A DNA stretch of 58,547 nucleotides from Bacteroidota bacterium (GTDB lineage: Bacteria > Bacteroidota > Bacteroidia > Bacteroidales > WCHB1-69), in the NCBI GenBank assembly GCA_009786185.1, contig WQTS01000135.1, forward strand, positions 1-58,547, in the 5' to 3' direction. Positions 53,201 through 58,547 of this stretch are shown piece after piece. Positions within the stretch are counted from its first letter, which is position 1, and every line of letters starts with the position of its first letter. The notes beneath the pieces are model-generated. The model saw only the letters and a list, made by a program, of their open reading frames with translations. It searched no databases and was not told where the DNA came from. A program made the translations under genes and the position numbers.

Positions 53201-53513
53201 TTGGAACCTCCTCTTTGGGAAGCACTTGAGTATTTACTTCGGCTACTTCTTTAACGCCATCCACTTTAGTGATACAAATTCGTTTAATTTTGCCATCCAC
53301 CAACATTTCGCAAGCGCCGCACTTGCCGATGCCGCACTCTAAACTGCGCTCGCGTCCATCTAAACTGTGGCTATGTACAGGAAAACCTGCTTGATGCAAA
53401 GCGGCGGCAATGGTATAGTCGGCGTGTCCAACTATTTTTTTACCATTAAATAAAAATGTAACTTCTTTGTTTTTAGGAATTTCTAAGATAGGATGTAGTT
53501 CTATTTTGTGCAT
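50280..53513 (-). CDS. Multi-module FAD/iron-sulfur oxidoreductase (HcnA-HcnB-ferredoxin-HcnC-like fusion)
   Basis: 1077 residues. Modules in order: a [2Fe-2S] domain with C60-x4-C65-x2-C68-x11-C80; an FAD/NAD-binding domain (VAIIGAGPAGLACREEL about 117-133; ILSIGAGNIGYLTSY about 265-280); a two-cluster ferredoxin (CNPCVFACPKDA and CIGCMDCVAKCPG, about 470-520); a BFD-like [2Fe-2S] domain (ICHCDDVE ... GACRGKRCIPR, about 605-650); and a D-amino-acid oxidase-like FAD domain (FIAGGGIAGSGLFRY, about 690-705). These parts correspond to the separate subunits of opine, proline or cyanide-forming glycine oxidases. It probably oxidises an amine or imino acid in the cytosol; the substrate is unknown. 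TATCTTCGCAGG upstream may be a -7 element. Confidence 0.8.
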   Translation of the reverse strand: MHKIELHPILEIPKNKEVTFLFNGKKIVGHADYTIAAALHQAGFPVHSHSLDGRERSLECGIGKCGACEMLVDGKIKRICITKVDGVKEVAEVNTQVLPKEEVPNTKKETRIYKTRVAIIGAGPAGLACREELNKLEIPNIVIDNNDRVGGQFNMQTHQFFFFEKEKLYGGLRGFEISLHLAGEDHTGIFLNSTVWDLLEGKRVAVKNMLTEEIYYVDAEYLVVATGAVPFMPAFENDDLPGVYTAAVMQKMMNVEHTLLGKRILSIGAGNIGYLTSYQAMQAGAQVVAIIEAMDREGGFPVQANRVRRLGIPVLTSHILLKAIPNEDNTGIIGAVVAECKNFAPIPGTEKVINDIDVINICTGLIPDDQLLIKGRAVFGEKTFGVGDAVRVGEGTCAVLRGKQAAMEIAMACSKRLSYDAYLELSKEYIDSQQHPTRILEKPNKPSAERMHEKPFVVADCLYGFACNPCVFACPKDAIQKSSTSTVPVIDYEKCIGCMDCVAKCPGLAIFGYNLAKNQLFLPIENFVEENAEVFLVNNQGEKLGEGIIEKVLLKPNKTNIVRVKSLTLTGDKLTEVTGFITKENYPKPLNIIKNTTTGKAPTYICHCDDVELEAILGVIGDRKMISVDELKHIVRVGMGACRGKRCIPRVRQILRSKGIELVGDATPRAPLSNQVNMSELYPASAQVQFITDIRTHKTRRVDCEVFIAGGGIAGSGLFRYFAENGKKCVLANAGHGGSWRNIAGGRPAFSTPEIADMAQQNLHLFKELQKNTNINFKPIRYVGFAHDEATYKALEASKAWSNAYMVDKKDFQKEVTPYFNPNLNTYQAALITHDCWQATPGLVLDALRTIGLNNGGILLDNTTLVEVQKTAHGFMALVLEHDKTYTEYHCEHFVNALGENAAHFASQLGIETGLYPVKHQAFITKRLPLIGKDGDALDMLIDRRNYKGFSAVYGQQLAETGQIIGCASPACDPIEAHQNLHVNSKEFMEIVSEIFTNWIPQLGGVTFQTFWAGYYVEPRYIIDPENGLFIGLRGHGFMLGQYLAKIYVDKYLGKPVPEYMNRLALNGEGLCEGAFK

Positions 53514-53537
53514 AATTATAATGTAAAAAATAACCTG

Positions 53538-53545
53538 CGAAGATA
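53538..53545 (-). promoter_or_regulatory. Possible -7 element of the oxidoreductase gene
   Basis: Minus strand TATCTTCGCAGG, identical to that before the ROK kinase (25494-25487). No clear -33 element. The rest of the 166-base divergent region is AT-rich and holds a TTTCTTTG (upstream of the acyl-CoA dehydrogenase start) that may be its -7 box. Confidence 0.35.
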
Positions 53546-53679
53546 ATTTATTTTTCGGTTTGTTAATTAAGAATATTACCGAGCAAAAAATTGCTCTCTT
53601 TTTTTTTAAAATAATACCAACTCAAAATAAAAATTGAGCAAAAAATACTTTCTTTGCAGCTATTGTAAAAACAAACGAT

Positions 53680-54819
53680 ATGGATTTTAATGTTACTAAA
53701 ACAGAGGAGTTATTTCTCACGATGATTCGCGAATTTGCTGCAAAAGAAGTAAAACCTATAGCCGCAGAGATTGATGAAGAGGAGCGTTTTCCTATGGAAA
53801 CTGCAGAAAAAATGGCAAAATTGGGAATTATGGGAATTCCGGTGCCGGTACAATACGGTGGTTCCGGTGGAAATAATCAATTATATGCCAGAGCGGTTGA
53901 GGAATTGTCGCGCGTTTGCGGCACTACCGGTGTGGTGGTTTCGGCACACACTTCGCTTTGCGTGGCGCCCATTTTGGAAAATGGTACAGAAGAGCAAAAA
54001 ATGAAATATTTGCCCAAACTTGCTTCCGGTGAGTGGATTGGAGCTTTCGGATTGACCGAACCTAATGCAGGAACCGATGCCTCTGCGCAACAAACCACCG
54101 CCGTTTTAGAAGGTGATCATTATATTTTAAACGGAAGCAAAATTTTTATTACCAACGCCATTTATGCTCATGTTTACATTGTGCTTGCAATGACCGATAA
54201 ATCGTTGGGTGTGAAGGGAATTACTGCATTCATTGTAGAAAAAGGAACGCCCGGATTTTCATTTGGAGTAAAAGAAAAGAAATTAGGAATTCGCGGTTCT
54301 GCTACCGCCGAGTTAATCTTTGAAAACTGCAAAATACCTAAAGAGAATCTTTTAGGCAAAGTAGGCGGCGGTTTCGGCATCGCCATGAAAACATTAGACG
54401 GTGGGCGCATCGGTATTGCCGCACAAGCGCTGGGCATTGCGCAAGGCGCTTTAGATGAAACCGTTAAATATACCAAAGAGCGAAAACAGTTTGGCAAACA
54501 AATCAGCAGCTTTCAAAATACACAGTTTCAATTAGCCGACATGGAGACTAAAGTGCAAGCCTCGCGTTATTTGGTGTATGCCGCTGCGTGGAAAAAAGAT
54601 CATGCCCTACCCTATTCAACCGATGCCGCGATGGCGAAACTTTTTGCTGCCGAAACGGCAATGGAAGTTACCACCAAAGCCGTGCAATTGCACGGAGGTT
54701 ACGGCTATACCCGCGACTATCCGGTAGAACGCATGATGCGCGATGCCAAAATTACCGAAATTTATGAAGGCACCTCTGAAGTGCAAAAAATGGTGATTGC
54801 CGCCAAATTGCTAAAATAA
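53680..54819 (+). CDS. Acyl-CoA dehydrogenase (short-chain/butyryl-CoA type)
   Basis: 379 residues, full length. FAD-binding signatures are present: AFGLTEPNAGTDASAQQ (about 126-142) and FITNAIYAHVYIV. The catalytic glutamate lies in TEIYEGTSEVQ (about 361-371), as in short- and medium-chain enzymes. RQFGKQISSFQNTQFQLADME and QLHGGYGYTRDYPVER are family hallmarks. It oxidises or, in anaerobes, helps reduce acyl-CoA / enoyl-CoA with an electron-transfer flavoprotein. No EtfA/EtfB gene is adjacent. An isolated nuoE-like gene follows 12 bases downstream, so the two share a transcript. Confidence 0.92.
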   Translation: MDFNVTKTEELFLTMIREFAAKEVKPIAAEIDEEERFPMETAEKMAKLGIMGIPVPVQYGGSGGNNQLYARAVEELSRVCGTTGVVVSAHTSLCVAPILENGTEEQKMKYLPKLASGEWIGAFGLTEPNAGTDASAQQTTAVLEGDHYILNGSKIFITNAIYAHVYIVLAMTDKSLGVKGITAFIVEKGTPGFSFGVKEKKLGIRGSATAELIFENCKIPKENLLGKVGGGFGIAMKTLDGGRIGIAAQALGIAQGALDETVKYTKERKQFGKQISSFQNTQFQLADMETKVQASRYLVYAAAWKKDHALPYSTDAAMAKLFAAETAMEVTTKAVQLHGGYGYTRDYPVERMMRDAKITEIYEGTSEVQKMVIAAKLLK

Positions 54820-54831
54820 AACAATGAGTTT

Positions 54832-55332
54832 ATGAGAATCCAAAGAATCTCCCAAACACCTGTTCCTTCAGCACAAGAAGTTGATATTTCCTTGATTGAA
54901 AGCATTATTCCAAAATACAAAGACAAAAAAGGTGGTTTGATTACGCTTTTGCAAGAAATACAAACCGTTTATACTTATTTGCCGAAAGCAGCATTGCAAC
55001 GCGTGGAAGAAGAATTAAATTATCCGTTAAGCGAATTATATGCCGTTGCCACTTTCTACGCACAGTTTAAGCTGAAACCCTCCGGAAAATATTCAATAAA
55101 AGTATGCAAAGGAACTGCCTGTCATGTGCAAAATGCTAATGCCGTGATGAATGCGTTGTCAGAGCATTTGAAAGTTAATGACGGAGAAACCACCGAAGAC
55201 GGTAAATTTACGTTGGAAGCCGTTTCTTGCTTGGGTTGCTGCTCTTTAGCGCCGGCAATCATGATTGGCGACGAAACCTTTGGAAAACTCTCCGGCGAAA
55301 CCGCCGTTAAAGCTGTAATAAATTTTAATTAA
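54832..55332 (+). CDS. nuoE: NuoE/HndA-like [2Fe-2S] NADH dehydrogenase subunit, isolated
   Basis: 166 residues. The thioredoxin-like [2Fe-2S] domain has KVCKGTACHVQNA (two cysteines with four residues between) and VSCLGCCSLAPA (two more with three residues between); the paired sets match the 24-kDa subunit of complex I and HndA. The N-terminal helical half (LLQEIQTVYTYLPKAALQRV, then LYAVATFYAQF) is also complete. The normal partner NuoF/HndB-C is absent: the next gene is rpe. It may act with subunits elsewhere, in complex I or an NADH-linked hydrogenase, or with the upstream acyl-CoA dehydrogenase. That last idea is inference. The start is the ATG at 54832. Confidence 0.88.
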   Translation: MRIQRISQTPVPSAQEVDISLIESIIPKYKDKKGGLITLLQEIQTVYTYLPKAALQRVEEELNYPLSELYAVATFYAQFKLKPSGKYSIKVCKGTACHVQNANAVMNALSEHLKVNDGETTEDGKFTLEAVSCLGCCSLAPAIMIGDETFGKLSGETAVKAVINFN

Positions 55333-55339
55333 GTTGATT

Positions 55340-55993
55340 ATGAGTCCAATTATTGCACCTTCTTTGCTCTCTTCCGATTTCGTAAATCTGGAAAAAGAGA
55401 TAAAAATGCTTAACAAATCGAAAGCCGATTGGCTGCATTTGGATATTATGGACGGTCATTTTGTGCCCAACATCACCTTTGGCATGCCGGTAATTCGCGC
55501 CATTAAAAAAGTAGCGCAAAAGCCGTTAGATGTGCACTTAATGATTGAAAAACCGGAACGCTACATCGCCGAATTTAAAAAAGCCGGCGCCGATTGCTTA
55601 TCGGTACATTGGGAAGCCTGCACACATTTGCATCGCACCATTCACCAAATTAAAGATTTAGATATGCTGGCGGGTGTGGCGCTTAACCCACATACGCCGG
55701 TCTCTTTTTTAGAAGATATAATTAATGATGTTGATTTTGTGTTAATTATGTCGGTAAACCCCGGTTTTGGCGGACAACGCTTCATCACCAACAGCATCAA
55801 ACGCATAAAAGAACTTAGAAAATTGATCGAAAAACACAAATCAGACGCCATGATTCAAGTAGATGGCGGCGTAGATTTGGAAAACGCTCCCATTTTAGTA
55901 GAAGCCGGCGCGGATATTTTAGTTGCCGGAAATACAGTATTTGGCTCGGAAAATCCGATGGAAACAATTAAAAAATTAAAAATTAAAGTTTGA
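55340..55993 (+). CDS. rpe: Ribulose-phosphate 3-epimerase
   Basis: 217 residues from the ATG at 55340; a TTG two codons upstream is weaker. Full-length TIM barrel with APSLLSSDFVNLEKEI (about 6-21), the metal-ligand region WLHLDIMDGHFVPNITFG (about 34-51), DVHLMIEKPERYI, VNPGFGGQRFI (about 139-149) and VDGGVDLENAP (about 176-186). It interconverts ribulose-5-phosphate and xylulose-5-phosphate in the pentose phosphate pathway. It follows nuoE by 7 bases, probably in the same transcript. A palindromic repeat element follows at 56029. Confidence 0.96.
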   Translation: MSPIIAPSLLSSDFVNLEKEIKMLNKSKADWLHLDIMDGHFVPNITFGMPVIRAIKKVAQKPLDVHLMIEKPERYIAEFKKAGADCLSVHWEACTHLHRTIHQIKDLDMLAGVALNPHTPVSFLEDIINDVDFVLIMSVNPGFGGQRFITNSIKRIKELRKLIEKHKSDAMIQVDGGVDLENAPILVEAGADILVAGNTVFGSENPMETIKKLKIKV

Positions 55994-56028
55994 AATTCCT
56001 CGCTCCCTTCGGAATGACGGAAGAAAAT
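55994..56028. repeat. Repeat-like sequence downstream of rpe
   Basis: TTCCTCGCTCCCTTCGGAATGACGG can fold around its CCTTCGG centre and resembles a dispersed TTCCTCGCT...GGAATGAC motif seen in many bacterial genomes. It abuts the two-hairpin repeat that follows. Confidence 0.4.
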
Positions 56029-56077
56029 CCTCTTCAAATTTTGAAGGGGTGTCTCGCGCAGCGAGACGGGGTAGTTT
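56029..56077. repeat. Two-hairpin palindromic element, intergenic copy
   Basis: First hairpin CCTCTTCAAA/TTTGAAGGGG, second hairpin TCTCGC-gca-GCGAGA, then the tail CGGGGTAGTTT. The order and tail match the copy inside the deiminase gene at 58351-58400. It lies between rpe and the deiminase start. Confidence 0.65.
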
Positions 56078-56104
56078 ATATAAAAATTAAAAAAAATCAA
56101 TACA

Positions 56105-58492
56105 ATGAAAAAAATCAGCTTACTCTTTACAGTACTTATCACAAGTGTTTCAATCTCTTTCTCCCAACCCATTTACAACGAAGCCGGTATCCGTCTGCAT
56201 CACACTCCTTCCCAGGAAGAAATAGAATGGGCAAAAAGCAAAGGCTATGATACGCTCAGGACAGCTCCAACATCTCCGCCGGTGGGTCAAATTCGCCCCA
56301 TTGCCGAATGGGAGCCGATGGAAGCTGTGCTTATTCGCTATCCTTTTGGTATTCCGATGTCGTTAATTAGAGAAATGGCAAAAGACATTAAAGTGATTAC
56401 GATTGTAGCAAGCACATCTCAACAAAATACCGTATTAGGCCAATATAATTCAAACGGAGTAAATACTGCTAATTGTGAATTTTTAATTGCAAGTTCAGAT
56501 ACATACTGGACACGAGATTATGGTCCTTGGTTCATGGCAATTAATAATAATGAAGTAGCAATGTACGATTTTGCTTATAACAGACCGAGACCAAGTGATA
56601 ACCAAATAAACAGCAGACTTGCTACTTACCTGTCATCTAATGGACCCAACATAAATAGATATGCCTCTACACTTCAACATTGCGGCGGCAATTTTATGAA
56701 CGACGGGCTAACTCAGGCTGCTTCTACAACACTAACATTAACAGAAAATTCCGGATGGAGCGCACAACAAATTAAAAACCATTTTCAAGAATACATGGGA
56801 ATAGAAGAATACCACTTTATTCCGGATCCTATAGTTCCTTACGACAATATTCAACATATTGATTGTTGGAGTAAGTATCTTGCACCTGATAAGGTTTTGG
56901 TTTCGCGCGTTCCCACAAATAATCCAAACTACAATAAGTTCGAAACTGCGGCAAATTACTTTGCCTCACTCACCTCTTCTTATGGAACGCCCATGCAAGT
57001 TTTTAGAGTGGATGCACCCGGGGCTACCGGCTATTCGCCTATCACCCCTTACACCAACTCGCTGATATTGAACAATAAAGTTCTTGTACCCGTTAACCAA
57101 ACTATGACAAGCCATGATATTGCAGCACTGCAAGTTTACCAACAAGCCATGCCGGGATATGAAATCATAGGGATTAATTACAACTCATGGCTCAATACCG
57201 ATGCCCTTCATTGCCGCACGCACGAAATTGCAGACAGATGCATGCTTTATGTGAAACATCAGCCCTATTTTGCAGAAATTGAAAATACAGGAAGCCTGAC
57301 TTTTAGCACGGAACTTTATTCATATTGCAATAACACAATATATTCCGATTCTGCAATTATCTATCTTAGAATTGATGGCGGTGATTACGAAGCATACAAT
57401 ATGGAGTATGCCGGAGCTAACACTTGGGAAGTAACAATTTACGGTCTTACGAGTGGATTAATAGAGTATTACGTTTTTGCTGCCGATGAATCCGGAAGAA
57501 GAGAGTGCCATCCTTATATTGGTGCACCCGATCCGCACAAATTTACTCTTGTTGGAGAACCGCCTTTACTTCCTGTGTTGAGTTTGGATAAAACGAGTTC
57601 TTCGGTAACTTCCGAAGACTTTGAAATAATTGAAGATTTTATCACGCTTTCTAATCTGGGGCTTGCTGATCTTTCTTTTGAAATTACAGATATTGATTTT
57701 CATGAGATGCTTATTATTACACCTTTAACTGGAACAATTCAACCTTCCGGCTCTCAAACGATAACTTTATCTTACGATTTCTCTAATGTTGCAACCGGAA
57801 GCTATTTGGGTAGCTTTACGCTGTTAAGCAATGATCCGGAAAATCCGGAAATTGAAATTGCCTTACACGCTACTCAAAACGAAGTGTATTTTGCTCCTGT
57901 GTTGAGCTTAAGTAAAACAAGTTCTTTTGTATATTCAGAAGAAATGACAGTAGTTGAAGATTTTATCATAGTTTATAATCTCGGCAATGCAGACCTTGCG
58001 ATTGAAATTATCGATATTGATTTCGATGACATGCTCTCCATTGATCCGCAACACGGCACCATTCCGGAAGGCGATTCGCTCACCCTCACTTTATCGTACA
58101 ATTTTAATAACATTGCAAAAGCTACAGAACATGTTGGTAATTTTACCCTTAGTAGCAATGATCCTTCAAATTCTGAAGTCGAAATTAGTTTACATGCTAC
58201 TTTAAATCTTGGAATTAACGAGACAGATATTTCCGGAATAAATATTTATCCAAATCCGACGACAGGAGAATTAACCATTACGATATCCGATTATCCGATA
58301 TCCGACATTACGATTCTTGATGTTTTTGGCAGAAAAGTAGGGAATAGATTCCCCTCCAATTCATTGGAGGGGTGGCAGGCGAAGCCTGACGGGGTGGTTT
58401 TAAATATTTCACATTTGCACACAGGCATTTATTTTGTTAAAATAACCGCCGACTCAGGACATTCGGTTGTCAAGAAAATATTGAAATTATAA
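56105..58492 (+). CDS. Secreted peptidylarginine deiminase (PPAD-like), type IX secretion substrate
   Basis: 795 residues. Signal peptide (MKKISLLFTVLITSVSISFS, then QP). The deiminase domain (about 22-390) has catalytic D138 (WTRDYGPW), H251 and D253 (QHIDCW), N318 (YTNSL) and C370 (ALHCRTHE). W135, R160 and R162 occupy the spacings of the Porphyromonas gingivalis PPAD residues that bind a C-terminal arginine. So it probably converts C-terminal arginine to citrulline outside the cell. Two repeated beta domains of about 104 residues follow (starting PVLSLDKTSS and PVLSLSKTSS). The end is a type A T9SS sorting domain (INIYPNPTTGELTI ... GIYFVKI ... KKILKL), interrupted by an in-frame repeat element at 58351-58400. 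Confidence 0.85.
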   Translation: MKKISLLFTVLITSVSISFSQPIYNEAGIRLHHTPSQEEIEWAKSKGYDTLRTAPTSPPVGQIRPIAEWEPMEAVLIRYPFGIPMSLIREMAKDIKVITIVASTSQQNTVLGQYNSNGVNTANCEFLIASSDTYWTRDYGPWFMAINNNEVAMYDFAYNRPRPSDNQINSRLATYLSSNGPNINRYASTLQHCGGNFMNDGLTQAASTTLTLTENSGWSAQQIKNHFQEYMGIEEYHFIPDPIVPYDNIQHIDCWSKYLAPDKVLVSRVPTNNPNYNKFETAANYFASLTSSYGTPMQVFRVDAPGATGYSPITPYTNSLILNNKVLVPVNQTMTSHDIAALQVYQQAMPGYEIIGINYNSWLNTDALHCRTHEIADRCMLYVKHQPYFAEIENTGSLTFSTELYSYCNNTIYSDSAIIYLRIDGGDYEAYNMEYAGANTWEVTIYGLTSGLIEYYVFAADESGRRECHPYIGAPDPHKFTLVGEPPLLPVLSLDKTSSSVTSEDFEIIEDFITLSNLGLADLSFEITDIDFHEMLIITPLTGTIQPSGSQTITLSYDFSNVATGSYLGSFTLLSNDPENPEIEIALHATQNEVYFAPVLSLSKTSSFVYSEEMTVVEDFIIVYNLGNADLAIEIIDIDFDDMLSIDPQHGTIPEGDSLTLTLSYNFNNIAKATEHVGNFTLSSNDPSNSEVEISLHATLNLGINETDISGINIYPNPTTGELTITISDYPISDITILDVFGRKVGNRFPSNSLEGWQAKPDGVVLNISHLHTGIYFVKITADSGHSVVKKILKL
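58351..58400. repeat. Two-hairpin palindromic element, in-frame copy within the deiminase gene
   Basis: First hairpin CCCCTCCAAT-TC-ATTGGAGGGG (perfect), second hairpin AGGC-gaa-GCCT, then the tail CGGGGTGGTTT. Same structure as the intergenic copy at 56029-56077. It encodes about 17 residues (PSNSLEGWQAKPDGVV) between FGRKV and NISHL of the sorting domain. Confidence 0.7.
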
Positions 58493-58502
58493 TAATATGA
58501 AA

Positions 58503-58522
58503 GGGCGCAAAATTTTGCGCCC
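58503..58522. terminator. 20-bp perfect palindrome after the deiminase gene
   Basis: GGGCGCAAAA followed by its reverse complement, then CCTAC. It is 11 bases beyond the stop codon, so it can act as a terminator hairpin, though no T-run follows. It matches the style of the palindromes at 23186 and 27960. Confidence 0.55.
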
Positions 58523-58547
58523 CTACCGTTATATTTGTTCAATTTGG

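Overview
The window is AT-rich DNA from a member of the Bacteroidota, most likely a Bacteroidales-type anaerobe. The evidence is: several promoters of the Bacteroidota form (TTTG, 19-20 bases, then TAnnTTTG); two DUF3857/transglutaminase-like secreted proteins; a Bacteroidota-type alpha-2-macroglobulin; a secreted deiminase with a type IX secretion C-terminal tail; and a queuine transglycosylase lacking the usual zinc cysteines. No rRNA genes or CRISPR arrays were seen. One tRNA with anticodon CAT is present.

Layout. (1) 1-4.7 kb: the 3'-truncated end of an sstT-like Na+/amino-acid symporter, a YhcG/DUF1016 nuclease-like protein, a short QueG-like ferredoxin-type protein, a MazE-like antitoxin whose MazF toxin is an internally deleted relic, and small envelope proteins sharing a duplicated leader. 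(2) 4.7-17.4 kb: a defence island. It holds a complete type I restriction-modification operon (hsdM, a yhcG-like gene, hsdS, hsdR). A translationally coupled pair follows: a membrane-anchored receiver-domain protein and a cysteine-rich histidine kinase. Then come decayed fragments (AAA_14/DUF4143 ATPase, a possible hsdS start), a third yhcG-like gene, a Fic protein and a small methyltransferase. (3) 17.4-33.7 kb: YjbQ, a DNA/RNA non-specific endonuclease lipoprotein, two DUF3857 proteins, tRNA-CAT, a C1 (PepC-like) peptidase, a ROK sugar kinase, a GT39-like membrane glycosyltransferase and a 2017-residue alpha-2-macroglobulin. (4) 33.8-37.7 kb: an ORF6N protein, then rpsJ-rplC-rplD-rplW-rplB-rpsS, which stops at a terminator where rplV-rpsC and the rest would normally follow. 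(5) 37.7-48.3 kb, minus strand: M48 peptidase, tgt, cysS, rodA, a PBP2 gene, polyprenyl synthetase and an M16 peptidase. (6) 48.3-53.5 kb: an ABC/SMC-type ATPase fused to a SAM methyltransferase, and a 1077-residue multi-module flavin/iron-sulfur oxidoreductase. (7) 53.7-58.5 kb: acyl-CoA dehydrogenase, an isolated nuoE-like gene, rpe, and a close relative of Porphyromonas peptidylarginine deiminase.

Most notable: the receiver/kinase pair appended to the type I operon, which may be a membrane-acting phosphorelay defence module; the ATPase-methyltransferase fusion; palindromic repeat elements that appear to have inserted in frame into coding sequences (the deiminase sorting domain and the alpha-2-macroglobulin); the interrupted S10 ribosomal operon; and an HsdS whose two recognition domains are near-duplicates, predicting a symmetric target. 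All functions are inferred from motifs read by eye; no database search was run.
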